A stretch of 64,000 bases of DNA, from contig CAWDUT010000007.1 in assembly GCA_963805525.1 (NCBI GenBank), forward strand, positions 868,001 to 932,000, read 5' to 3'. This document shows positions 1-9,160 of the stretch, piece by piece (the first letter of the stretch is position 1; each line of letters opens with the position of its first letter). The notes under the pieces were generated by a model. That model saw only the letters and a program-made list of their open reading frames with translations, did no database searches and was not told the origin of the DNA. This stretch comes from DASQFQ01 sp963805525 (GTDB lineage: Bacteria; Actinomycetota; Thermoleophilia; Solirubrobacterales; Solirubrobacteraceae). Position numbers and translations under genes: made by a program.

Positions 1-313
1 CCACGCCAAGTTCGTCGACAAGGAACTCGGTCAGCTCGAACACGCGCTCGACCCCCTTCTCGCGCAGGAACGCGGTGCACGACGCGCTCGGGGAGACGAC
101 CGTGTCGTAGTCGGCGAACACCCGCCGCCAGCGCTCGGCGAGCACGTCGCCGTGCTCCGCATAGCCCGAGTTGCCGTGCATCTGGCCGCAGCACGTCTGC
201 GCCTCGGGGAAGTCGACGTCGACCCCCAGGCGCTCGAGCAGCTCGACCACCGCGCGGCCCGTGCCCGGGAACAGCGTGTCGTTGAAGCACGTGACGAACA
301 GCGCGACCCGCAC
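1..313 (-). CDS. LutA/YkgE-type Fe-S oxidoreductase subunit (partial, N-terminal part)
   Basis: The first 104 codons are visible; the gene runs off the left edge. It opens with a GTG at 313 and reads VRVALFVTCFNDTLFPGTG, then TCCGQMHGNSGY around residues 40-51, the CCG (cysteine-rich) motif of LutA, the small Fe-S subunit of the LutABC L-lactate oxidation complex and its YkgE relatives. It lies head-to-head, 74 bases away, with a lactate/glycolate permease and glycolate oxidase operon, which fits a role in 2-hydroxyacid oxidation. LutB/LutC partners would lie outside the window to the left. No strong ribosome-binding site precedes the GTG, so the start rests on alignment to the family N-terminus. 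Confidence 0.75.
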   Translation of the reverse strand, partial: MRVALFVTCFNDTLFPGTGRAVVELLERLGVDVDFPEAQTCCGQMHGNSGYAEHGDVLAERWRRVFADYDTVVSPSASCTAFLREKGVERVFELTEFLVDELGV

Positions 314-387
314 GATCCGCGGGAGCGTAGTGGAGAGGCACCCGGGGTAAGGGCCGGTGTGGGAGACCCGGTCTGGGAGGAGATGGC

Positions 388-2058
388 ATGTACAAGCAGG
401 TGTTCGACCCGGTAGGCGACTCGCTCGGGCTGAGCTCGATATTCGCGGCGATACCGATCGTCGTGCTGTTCGTGCTGCTGGGCGGGATCAAGATGAAGGC
501 GCACATCGCCGCACTCGCGTCGCTGCTGGCGGCGATCCTCGTCGCGGTCATCGTCTACGGCATGCCGCTCGGCCAGTCACTCGACAGCGCTGCAGAGGGC
601 GCCGTGTTCGGGATCTTCCCGATCATGTACATCGTCTTCATGGCGCTGTGGATCTACAACATGACGGTCGAGACCGGGCACTTCGCCGTGCTCCGGCGCG
701 CGTTCAACCGGGTCTCGGACGACCAGCGCATCCAGGCGGTGCTGATCGCCTTCTCGTTCGGGGCGCTGCTCGAGGCGCTGGCCGGCTTCGGAACCCCGGT
801 GGCGATCACCGCGGTGATGCTGATCGCGGTCGGATTCGAGCCGCTCAAGGCGGCCGCCGTGGCACTCGTCTCCAACACCGCGCCGGTGGCGTTCGGCGCG
901 ATCGCCATCCCCATCGTCACGCTCGCCGGGCTCACCGACCTCCCGAAGGACGACCTCGGCGCGATGGTCGGCCGCCAGACGCCGTTCCTCGCCCTGATCG
1001 TGCCGCTGATCCTGATCGGCATGGTCGACGGCACGCGCGGCATCCGCCAGGCATGGCCCGCCGCCGCGGTCGGCGGCCTCGCGTTCGCGATCGGCCAGTA
1101 CGCCTGTTCGAACTTCATCTCCGTCGAGCTGACCGACATCGTCGCCTCGCTGCTGTCGGCCGGCGCGATCGTCGCGCTGGTGCAGGTCTGGCAGCCCGGC
1201 GAGCCGCTGCGCGGGGAGGTGCGACAGACGGGGCCGGCGATCGCGGGCGCCGCGGTCGCCGACGCCGCGCACGAGCAAGAGGTCGGCCGCAAGGAGGGCA
1301 ACGGCCGCGACTCGCGCGCGGAGGTGTTCGCCGCGTTCGCGCCCTACCTGATCATCATCGTGATCTTCGCGCTCGCCCAGTGGGGGCCGATCAAGGACTT
1401 CCTCGACGAGCGCACCAAGGCGTTCGACTGGCCGGGCCTGAACATCCAGACACCGAGCGGCGAGACGCCGAGCTCGGTGACCTTCAAGTTCAACTGGGCC
1501 AACGCGGCCGGCACGCTGCTGCTCGTCTCCGGCCTGCTGAGCATGCTCGTGCTGCGCTTCAACCCGGGCCGCGCGCTGCGGACGCTCGGGCGCACGCTCG
1601 GCGAGCTGAAGTTCGCCACGCTGACCGTCGCCTCCGTGCTGGCGCTCGCCTACGTGATGAACCTCTCCGGCCAGACGATCACTCTCGGGCAGTGGATCGC
1701 CGGCGCGTCGGGGATCCTGCCGTTCCTGTCGCCGATCATCGGCTGGCTGGGCGTGGCGGTGACCGGCTCGGACACGTCGTCGAACTCGCTGTTCGGGACG
1801 CTGCAGGTGGCGGCGGCTCACAAAGCCGGCTACTCGCCGACGCTCTTGGCGGCGGCGAACTCGTCCGGCGGCGTGCTGGGCAAGATGATCTCGCCGCAGA
1901 ACCTGGCGATCGGCGCCGCGGCGGTCGGCATGGGCGGCCAGGAGGGCGTGATCTTCCGCAAGGTGCTTGGATGGAGCATCCTGTTGATCCTGATCATGTG
2001 CGTGCTCGTCTATCTGCAGTCCACCTCGGTTCTCGACTGGATGGTGGTCGGGGAGTAG
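388..2058 (+). CDS. lctP: L-lactate permease family transporter (LctP/GlcA)
   Basis: A 556-residue polytopic membrane protein of the lactate permease family, which imports L-lactate, D-lactate and glycolate with protons. Family signatures are LAGFGTPVAITA near residue 130, TGSDTSSNSLFG near 455 and SSGGVLGKMISPQN near 493. A charged loop around residues 280-312 separates two hydrophobic halves. The start is supported by GGGAGGAG at 375-382, five bases before the ATG. It is the first gene of an operon whose next genes are glycolate oxidase GlcDEF and malate synthase, so glycolate is the likeliest main substrate here; substrate choice cannot be read from sequence alone. The stop codon overlaps the glcD start by one base (TAGTG). 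Confidence 0.9.
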   Translation: MYKQVFDPVGDSLGLSSIFAAIPIVVLFVLLGGIKMKAHIAALASLLAAILVAVIVYGMPLGQSLDSAAEGAVFGIFPIMYIVFMALWIYNMTVETGHFAVLRRAFNRVSDDQRIQAVLIAFSFGALLEALAGFGTPVAITAVMLIAVGFEPLKAAAVALVSNTAPVAFGAIAIPIVTLAGLTDLPKDDLGAMVGRQTPFLALIVPLILIGMVDGTRGIRQAWPAAAVGGLAFAIGQYACSNFISVELTDIVASLLSAGAIVALVQVWQPGEPLRGEVRQTGPAIAGAAVADAAHEQEVGRKEGNGRDSRAEVFAAFAPYLIIIVIFALAQWGPIKDFLDERTKAFDWPGLNIQTPSGETPSSVTFKFNWANAAGTLLLVSGLLSMLVLRFNPGRALRTLGRTLGELKFATLTVASVLALAYVMNLSGQTITLGQWIAGASGILPFLSPIIGWLGVAVTGSDTSSNSLFGTLQVAAAHKAGYSPTLLAAANSSGGVLGKMISPQNLAIGAAAVGMGGQEGVIFRKVLGWSILLILIMCVLVYLQSTSVLDWMVVGE

Positions 2059-3539
2059 TGAGCGTCGCACCGCAACTGGAGCAGCCCCGTGATCTGACGC
2101 CGCTCGTCGCCGAGCTCCGCCGGGCGGTCGGCGACGACTGGGTCTACACGCAGGAGCACCAGCTCAGGACATACGAGTCCGACGGGCTGCTCCAGTACAA
2201 GGGCGTGCCGGCGGCGGCGGTGCTGCCGGGCAGCGCCGAGGAGGTCCAGGCGGTCGTGCGCGCGTGCGCGGCCGCCGGCGTGCCGTTCGTGGCGCGCGGC
2301 GCGGGCTCCGGCCTCTCCGGCGGCGCGCTGCCGATCTCCGACGGGATCCTGATCGTGCTCTCGCGCATGAAGCGCGTGCTCGACGTCGATCTCGAGAACC
2401 AGCGCGTGTGCGTCGAGCCGGGCGTCACCAACCTCGAGGTCACCGGCGCGGTCGCGCCCGATTTCTTCTATCCGCCCGACCCGTCGAGCCAGATCGTGTG
2501 CTCGATCGGGGGCAACCTGGCCGAGAACTCGGGCGGCGCGCACTGCTTCAAGTACGGCTTCACCACCAACTACGTGTGCGGGCTCGAGATCGTCATGCCC
2601 GACGGCGAGATGATCCAGCTCGGCGGCAAGGAGCTCGACACCCCCGGCTATGACCTGATGGGCGCGTTCGTCGGCTCCGAGGGCACGCTCGGGATCGCCA
2701 CCAAGGCGTGGCTGCGGGTCGTGCCCGCGCCGGAGACGACGAAGACGCTGGTCGCCTTCTTCGACTCCACCAGCGACGCGGGCAAGGTCGTCTCCGAGAT
2801 CGTCGCCGCCGGCGTCGTGCCGGGCGCGATCGAGATGATGGACAAGCTCGCGATCGAGGCCTCCGAGCAGATGGCCCACGCCGGCTACCCGGTCGGCCGC
2901 GCCGCGGCGCTGCTGATCGAGCTCGACGGCGCCGAGCGCGAGTGCGAGGCGCGCTTCGACGAGGTCGTGGGCATCTGCGAGCAGTGCGGCTCCGACGACA
3001 TCCGCATCGCCAAGGACGAGGCCGAGCGCCAGCTGTTCTGGAAGACGCGCAAGGCCGCCTTCCCCGCGATGGGCCGGATCGCGCCGAACTACTTCGTGCA
3101 GGACGGCGTGATCCCGCGCACCAAGCTGCCAGAGGTGCTCGAGCGCCTCGACGAGCTGTCGAAGGAGTACGGGATGCAGGTCGCCAACGTCTTCCACGCC
3201 GGGGACGGGAACCTGCACCCGCTCGTCTGTTACGACGGCCGCAAGGAGGGCGAGGCGGAGAAGGCCGAGGAGCTCTCCGGCCTGATCCTCGACGCCTGCC
3301 TCGAGGCCGGCGGCTCGATCACCGGCGAGCACGGCGTCGGGGTCGACAAGAAGAAGCACATGCCGAAGATGTTCGACGAGCCCGACCTGGCCGCGTTCCA
3401 GCGTCTGCGCTGCGCGTTCGATCCCGCGGGGCTCGCCAACCCGACCAAGGTGATGCCGACGCCGCGGCTGTGCGGCGAGGTCCCGGGCCCGTACCGGGTC
3501 CACCCGCTGGAAGCCGCCGGGCTCGCCGAGAGGTTCTGA
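2058..3539 (+). CDS. glcD: Glycolate oxidase FAD-binding subunit GlcD
   Basis: A 493-residue FAD-linked 2-hydroxyacid dehydrogenase. Residues about 45-190 form the FAD_binding_4 (PCMH) domain with VARGAGSGLSGGALP near residue 80 and PPDPSSQIVCSIGGN near 138. The C-terminal FAD-oxidase domain carries HAGDGNLHPL near 380 and GSITGEHGVGVDKK near 420, both typical of GlcD. With GlcE and GlcF it oxidises glycolate to glyoxylate at the membrane, passing electrons to quinone through GlcF. The GTG start at 2058 overlaps the last base of the permease stop, so translation is coupled; the frame is open much further upstream, but only as a shadow of the permease gene. Length is normal for the family. Confidence 0.92.
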   Translation: MSVAPQLEQPRDLTPLVAELRRAVGDDWVYTQEHQLRTYESDGLLQYKGVPAAAVLPGSAEEVQAVVRACAAAGVPFVARGAGSGLSGGALPISDGILIVLSRMKRVLDVDLENQRVCVEPGVTNLEVTGAVAPDFFYPPDPSSQIVCSIGGNLAENSGGAHCFKYGFTTNYVCGLEIVMPDGEMIQLGGKELDTPGYDLMGAFVGSEGTLGIATKAWLRVVPAPETTKTLVAFFDSTSDAGKVVSEIVAAGVVPGAIEMMDKLAIEASEQMAHAGYPVGRAAALLIELDGAERECEARFDEVVGICEQCGSDDIRIAKDEAERQLFWKTRKAAFPAMGRIAPNYFVQDGVIPRTKLPEVLERLDELSKEYGMQVANVFHAGDGNLHPLVCYDGRKEGEAEKAEELSGLILDACLEAGGSITGEHGVGVDKKKHMPKMFDEPDLAAFQRLRCAFDPAGLANPTKVMPTPRLCGEVPGPYRVHPLEAAGLAERF

Positions 3540-3541
3540 GC

Positions 3542-4696
3542 GTGGCGACGGCGGAGGTCACGACCGAGCGCCCCGGCTCGCCGGAGGAGGCCGCGGAGCT
3601 GCTGCGGTCGCTCGGAGAGGCCGGGCGCGCGGTCCGGCCCGTGGGCGGGCGGACGAAGCTCGAGTGGGGCGGCATCGGCGAGCCGATCGCGGTCGAGCTC
3701 GAGACCGGCGGGATGGCCGAGATCCTCGAGCACAACGAGGGCGACCTGACCGCAGTGCTGCAGGCCGGCGTGCCGCTGGCCGAGGCGCAGGCACAGTTCG
3801 CCGAGGCGGGCCAGATGTTCGCGCTCGACCCGCCGCTGGGCGAGGGCGACGCGACGACGATCGGCGGCCTCGTCGCCTCCGCGGACTCCGGCCCGCTGCG
3901 CCACCGCTACGGCGGCGTACGCGACCTCGTGCTCGGCATCACGCTCGCGCTCTCCGACGGCACGATCGCGAAGGCCGGCTCGAAGGTGATCAAGAACGTC
4001 GCGGGCTACGACCTCGCCAAGCTGTACACCGGCTCGTACGGGACGCTCGGGCTGATCCTCGACGTCACCGTGCGGCTGCACCCGAAGCCGGCCACCACCG
4101 CCACCGCGTTCGGCGCGAGCGACGATTCCGACGTGCTCGCCGCCGCCGCGCTGAAGCTCGCCGCGCTGCCGCTCGAGGCCGACTCGCTCGACGCCGCCTG
4201 GCAGCAGGGCTCGGGCCGCCTGCTCGCGCGCTTCGGCGGCACGAGCGCGGGCGATCAGGCGGGGGTCGCGGCCGAGCAGATGGGCGCGGCCGGTCTGGAC
4301 GGCGTCGAGACCACCGAGGACGACGACGACCTCTGGGCCGCGCTCCGGAACGCGCAGCGCGGCACGGCCGTGCTCAAGGTCTCCGGCCGCATCACGGACC
4401 TCGCCGCCGCCATCGAGGTCACCGAGCGGTCAGGCGGCTCGCTCGTCTCGCGCGCAGCCCACGGCGTGTCGTGGATCGCGATCGACGCCGGCGACCTGGC
4501 GCGGCGCGCCACCGATGTCCGCGATGCGCTCCAGCCGCGGCCGGTCGTGCTGCTCGACGGGCCCGTCGGCCTGCGGAGCGAATTCGACCCGTGGGGCCCC
4601 ATCGACGTGGGCGCGCTGCAGGTCATGCGCCGCATCAAGGAGCGCTTCGACACCCACCGCATCTTCCGCCCCGGCGCCTATCTGGGAGGCATCTGA
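3542..4696 (+). CDS. glcE: Glycolate oxidase subunit GlcE
   Basis: A 384-residue protein with a single FAD_binding_4-type domain (residues about 15-190), including TTIGGLVASADSGPLRHRYG near 108 and SKVIKNVAGYDLAKL near 145, the latter being characteristic of GlcE. It lacks the large C-terminal domain of GlcD, as expected for the second FAD-binding-like subunit of the membrane glycolate oxidase. GTG at 3542 follows the glcD stop by two bases, and the stop overlaps the glcF ATG (TGATG), so the three subunits are translationally coupled at equal dosage. The purine-rich ribosome site (GAGAGG) lies inside the end of glcD. Confidence 0.9.
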   Translation: MATAEVTTERPGSPEEAAELLRSLGEAGRAVRPVGGRTKLEWGGIGEPIAVELETGGMAEILEHNEGDLTAVLQAGVPLAEAQAQFAEAGQMFALDPPLGEGDATTIGGLVASADSGPLRHRYGGVRDLVLGITLALSDGTIAKAGSKVIKNVAGYDLAKLYTGSYGTLGLILDVTVRLHPKPATTATAFGASDDSDVLAAAALKLAALPLEADSLDAAWQQGSGRLLARFGGTSAGDQAGVAAEQMGAAGLDGVETTEDDDDLWAALRNAQRGTAVLKVSGRITDLAAAIEVTERSGGSLVSRAAHGVSWIAIDAGDLARRATDVRDALQPRPVVLLDGPVGLRSEFDPWGPIDVGALQVMRRIKERFDTHRIFRPGAYLGGI

Positions 4697-5975
4697 TGGA
4701 CCTGGTCGACGCCGCCTGGGACGAGCAACGCCCGCCGGACCCGGAGCTGATCAAGGACTGCGTGCACTGCGGCTTCTGCCTGCCGACGTGCCCGAGCTAC
4801 CTGACCTTCGAGGAGGAGATGGACTCGCCGCGCGGCCGCATCGTGCTGATGCGCGTCGGCCACGAGGACGCCGAGCTCTCCGACGAGATGGTCACCCACT
4901 TCGACCGCTGCCTCGGCTGCATGGCGTGCGTGACCGCGTGCCCGTCGGGGGTCCAGTACGACAAGCTGATCGAGCAGGTCCGGCCGCAGATCGAGCGGCA
5001 CGCCGACCGGCCGCTCGCGCAGCGCGCCTGGCGGCGCGGGATCTTCGAGCTCTTCACGCACCCCGGGCGGCTGCGGGCGCTGGTGCCGGTGCTGGCGCTG
5101 CAGCAGAAGTCCGGGCTCAACGACGCGCTCGGCAAGCTCCCGATCCCGAAGCTGCAGTCGCTGCTCGGGCTCGCCCCCGACGTCCCCGCCAGCGCCGCGT
5201 TCCGGCAGCTCCCGCAGCTGACGCCCGCCCGCGGCGAGTCGCGGGGCCGGATCGCGCTCATGCAGGGCTGCATCAACCGCGTGTTCTTCGGCGACGTCAA
5301 CGCCGCCACGGTGCGCGTGCTGGCCGCCGAGGGCTTCGAGGTCCACGCGCCGCGCCGGCCGCGCTGCTGCGGCTCGCTGATGATGCACGCCGGGCTCGAG
5401 GACGAGGCGCTCGCGCTGGCCCGCGAGACGATCGCCGCGTACGAGGACTTCGACGCGATCGCCGTCAACGTCGCCGGCTGCGGCTCGGGCATGAAGGACT
5501 ACGCGCACCTGCTCGCCGACGACCCCGAGTGGGCCGAGCGCGCCGAGGCGTTCAGCGCCAAGGTCAAGGACGTGTCTGAGTTGCTGGCCGACTGCGAGCC
5601 GCGGGTCGTGCGGCATCCGCTCAAGCTGAAGGTCGCCTACCACGACGCCTGCCACCTCGCCCACGCCCAGGGCGTGCGCGAGCCGCCGCGCGAGCTCCTG
5701 CGTTCGATTCCCGACCTCGAGCTGGTCGAGCCGGACGAGTGGCAGATCTGCTGCGGCTCGGCCGGGATCTACAACCTCGTGCAGCCGGAGGCCGCGGCCG
5801 AGCTGGGCAAGCGCAAGGCCGACAACCTCGCCGCCACCGAACCCGACGCGATCGCCGCCGGCAACCCGGGGTGCGCCCTGCAGATCGCTGGGTACATGGA
5901 TCGTGAGGTCCCGATCTACCACCCGATGACGCTGCTGGACGCGTCGCAGCGCAACCTGCGACCCGAGGAGGTCCA

Positions 5976-5979
<4 letters not shown>
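4696..5979 (+). CDS. glcF: Glycolate oxidase iron-sulfur subunit GlcF
   Basis: A 427-residue electron-transfer subunit. Two ferredoxin-type 4Fe-4S motifs are visible: C22-C25-C28-C32 (CVHCGFCLPTC) and C72-C75-C78-C82 (CLGCMACVTAC). Two CCG domains follow, marked by RPRCCGSLMMHAG and NVAGCGSGMKDY in the first and YHDACHLAHAQG, QICCGSAGIYNL and GNPGCALQI in the second. It accepts electrons from the flavin subunits and hands them to the membrane quinone pool. All expected cysteines are present. Start and stop both overlap neighbours (TGATG with glcE, ATGA with aceB). Confidence 0.92.
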
Positions 5980-7556
<1,577 letters not shown>

Positions 7557-7588
7557 GCTGAACTGACTCCATGTTCTCCCGACAGGTG
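7557..7588 (+). repeat. Left terminal inverted repeat of the IS
   Basis: Thirty-two bases beginning GCTGAACTGACTCC and ending CCGACAGGTG. They match the reverse complement of 8688-8719 at 27 positions; the outer 7, the next GACTCC block and the inner 10 bases are identical. Confidence 0.85.
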
Positions 7589-7616
7589 GTGGGGAGAGCG
7601 AAGCGTCTTTAGAACG

Positions 7617-7645
7617 GGACGGCCCCGAGAGTGTCGGGGCCGTCC
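7617..7645 (+). terminator. Strong hairpin inside the IS left end, upstream of the transposase
   Basis: A perfect 12-bp stem (GGACGGCCCCGA with TCGGGGCCGTCC) and a 5-base loop (GAGTG). It lies between the left terminal repeat and the transposase start and would stop or fold readthrough transcripts from aceB, a known way in which insertion sequences limit transposase expression from outside promoters. There is no T-tract, so true rho-independent termination is uncertain. Confidence 0.5.
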
Positions 7646-7684
7646 GTGTTGCGGCTCATGGTGGCTCCTTCACCGCCAAAGTGA

Positions 7685-8683
7685 ATGGAGCAGAGCCGCA
7701 TGACGCAGGATGACGTGCTGTTCGGCTATCGCCTGCAGCTGTTCGCGCTCGCGTCTGAGCGCGGCGTGTCGGAGGCGTGCCGGTTGATGGGCGTGCACCG
7801 CTCGACCTATTACCGCTGGAAGGACCAGGTCGATCGCTCGGGGTTGGAGATGCTCAGGCCCAGGGAGCGGCGGCGTCCGCAGATGCCCAACCAGCTCTCA
7901 GAGATGGTCGAGCAGCGGATCGTCGCGTTCTGTCTCGGGCACCCTGGGATGGGCCCGCGGCGGGTCGCGTCCCGGCTGGCCAGGCCGCAATGGGGCGGCC
8001 TGCAGGTCAGCCCGAACGGTGTTTACAAGACGCTGGTCAGGCACGGGCTGAACACGCGCGCCAAGCGCCTGGCGCTGGTCGCGGGCTACCGCGCGCCGTT
8101 TGAGCCGCCGCGCGAGCCTGCGCCCGAGCCGCACGTCGAGAGCGACCGGCCTGGCGAACTGGTCGGCATCGACTGCTTCTTCGTTGGCCGGCTGCATGGC
8201 GCCAAGGGCCCGGTCTGGCAGATCACCGCGATCGACACCTACAGCAGTTACGCCTGGGCCGATCTGGTCGTCTGCCCGCCGGCCGGTCCGACCGTCGAGC
8301 ACACCTCCGTGCTCGCCCGCCGCGTCGCGGCAGAGCTCCAAGCCGCCGGCTGGCAACTCGAGCGCGTGCTCTCAGACAACGGCAACGAGTTCGGCCGCCA
8401 GGCGTTCGGCTCACGGCTGCCGGCCGGCGTTCAGCACACGCAAATCCGCTCCGGCCGCCCGCAGACCAACGGCCACGTCGAACGGCTGCACCGCACCATC
8501 CTCGAGGAGTGCTGGCGGCCAGCGTTCGCTCGCTTCCTGCAGGTCCGCTACAGCGGCCTGCGGCGCGAGCTCGAGCACTACCTCCGCGAGTACAACCACG
8601 ACCGCGAACACCACGGACGAAAGACGGCCGGGCGCTGCCCGGCCGACCTCGTCCACGGTGCCCGCAAGATGGAGCCGAGATGA
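7685..8683 (+). CDS. IS481-type DDE transposase (integrase core)
   Basis: A 332-residue transposase. Residues about 15-50 form a helix-turn-helix (ACRLMGVHRSTYYRWK), a second HTH-like region follows near 75-130, and the rve/integrase core carries the catalytic triad D163 (GIDCFF), D231 (LSDNGNEF) and E266 (NGHVERLH), with the canonical 34-residue D-E spacing. A C-terminal HHGRKTAGRCPADL block is typical of IS481 transposases. No frameshift or stop interrupts it, so it could be active. An alternative start at 7700 (MTQDDV) is equally plausible because neither ATG has a clear ribosome site. The reading frame ends only 4 bases before the right terminal repeat. Confidence 0.9.
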   Translation: MEQSRMTQDDVLFGYRLQLFALASERGVSEACRLMGVHRSTYYRWKDQVDRSGLEMLRPRERRRPQMPNQLSEMVEQRIVAFCLGHPGMGPRRVASRLARPQWGGLQVSPNGVYKTLVRHGLNTRAKRLALVAGYRAPFEPPREPAPEPHVESDRPGELVGIDCFFVGRLHGAKGPVWQITAIDTYSSYAWADLVVCPPAGPTVEHTSVLARRVAAELQAAGWQLERVLSDNGNEFGRQAFGSRLPAGVQHTQIRSGRPQTNGHVERLHRTILEECWRPAFARFLQVRYSGLRRELEHYLREYNHDREHHGRKTAGRCPADLVHGARKMEPR

Positions 8684-8687
8684 GCCG

Positions 8688-8719
8688 CACCTGTCGGCAC
8701 AACTCGGAGTCTGTTCAGC
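8688..8719 (-). repeat. Right terminal inverted repeat of the IS
   Basis: Inverse partner of 7557-7588. Reading inward, it continues without a gap into GCGGCTCAT and GGCTCC (8671-8688), a subterminal repeat whose left-end copy is at 7651-7668. Confidence 0.85.
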
Positions 8720-8723
8720 CTAG
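8720..8723. repeat. Right target-site duplication CTAG of the insertion sequence
   Basis: Second copy of the target CTAG. Its first three bases are, on the minus strand, the TAG stop of the SRPBCC gene. Confidence 0.8.
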
Positions 8724-9151
8724 GCGAGCAGGGCGGCCAGGGCGGCGAGGTCCGCGTCGAGCTTGCGCTCGAGGTGGGGCTGGATGACGGGGATCAGCAC
8801 CCGGCCCTTCAGCCCGCCGCCCGTCGCCTCGATCGTCTGGGTGAGACGCGTGCCCGAGCCTGAAGGCGTCAGCTCGTAGGTGGAGATCACGTCGATGCCG
8901 CGGATCTCGGTGCGCGACTCGGCGCGGTGCGGCGGATCGAAGGCGGTGATCTCGAGCTCGGCGTCGATCTTCTGGCCCGACACCTCGAGGTTCTCGCGGA
9001 ACTTGGAGCCCTTCCCGAGCGCGCCGCCGTCCAGCCGCTCGTAGCTGCTGAGGCCGGTCGTCCACTGCGGGACCTTGTCCGCCTCGAAGAGGTACGGGAA
9101 GACCTCCTCGGGCGGCTTGGCGATGTCGGTCGAGCGCTCGGTCCTGGCCAT
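8720..9151 (-). CDS. SRPBCC family protein (polyketide cyclase/START-like fold)
   Basis: A 143-residue SRPBCC-fold protein. The N-terminal STDIAKPPEEVFPYLFEADK pattern and central GKGSKFRENLEVSG/AFDPPHRAES/TYELTPSGSGTRLTQTIE strands are typical of the polyketide cyclase/dehydrase group, small hydrophobic-ligand-binding proteins of mostly unknown function. The C-terminal helix LERKLDADLAALAALLA is complete, and the stop is the IS-adjacent CTAG. A TAAGCT hexamer ends six bases before the ATG, suggesting a leaderless mRNA. It follows the FG-GAP gene on the same strand by 9 bases but seems to carry its own promoter. Confidence 0.8.
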   Translation of the reverse strand: MARTERSTDIAKPPEEVFPYLFEADKVPQWTTGLSSYERLDGGALGKGSKFRENLEVSGQKIDAELEITAFDPPHRAESRTEIRGIDVISTYELTPSGSGTRLTQTIEATGGGLKGRVLIPVIQPHLERKLDADLAALAALLA

Positions 9152-9160
9152 GCCGCGAGC

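Larger units (their letters stand above)
7557..8719 (+). mobile_element. IS481-type insertion sequence, 1163 bp, apparently intact
   Basis: The element is bounded by 32-bp imperfect terminal inverted repeats (27 of 32 matching) and a CTAG duplication on each side, and encodes one full-length DDE transposase of the IS481/IS3-integrase type. Its insertion separates two convergent genes without breaking either. The intact repeats, direct duplication and catalytic triad suggest a fairly recent, possibly active insertion. A subterminal inverted repeat (7651-7668 against 8671-8688) extends the right end directly but is displaced by about 62 bases at the left end, where a 12-bp-stem hairpin has been interposed. 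Confidence 0.88.

Noticed and set aside
357..2057. Upstream extension of glcD in the same frame
   Set aside because: Arg/Gly-rich translation overlapping the permease, which has strong family signatures and its own ribosome site.
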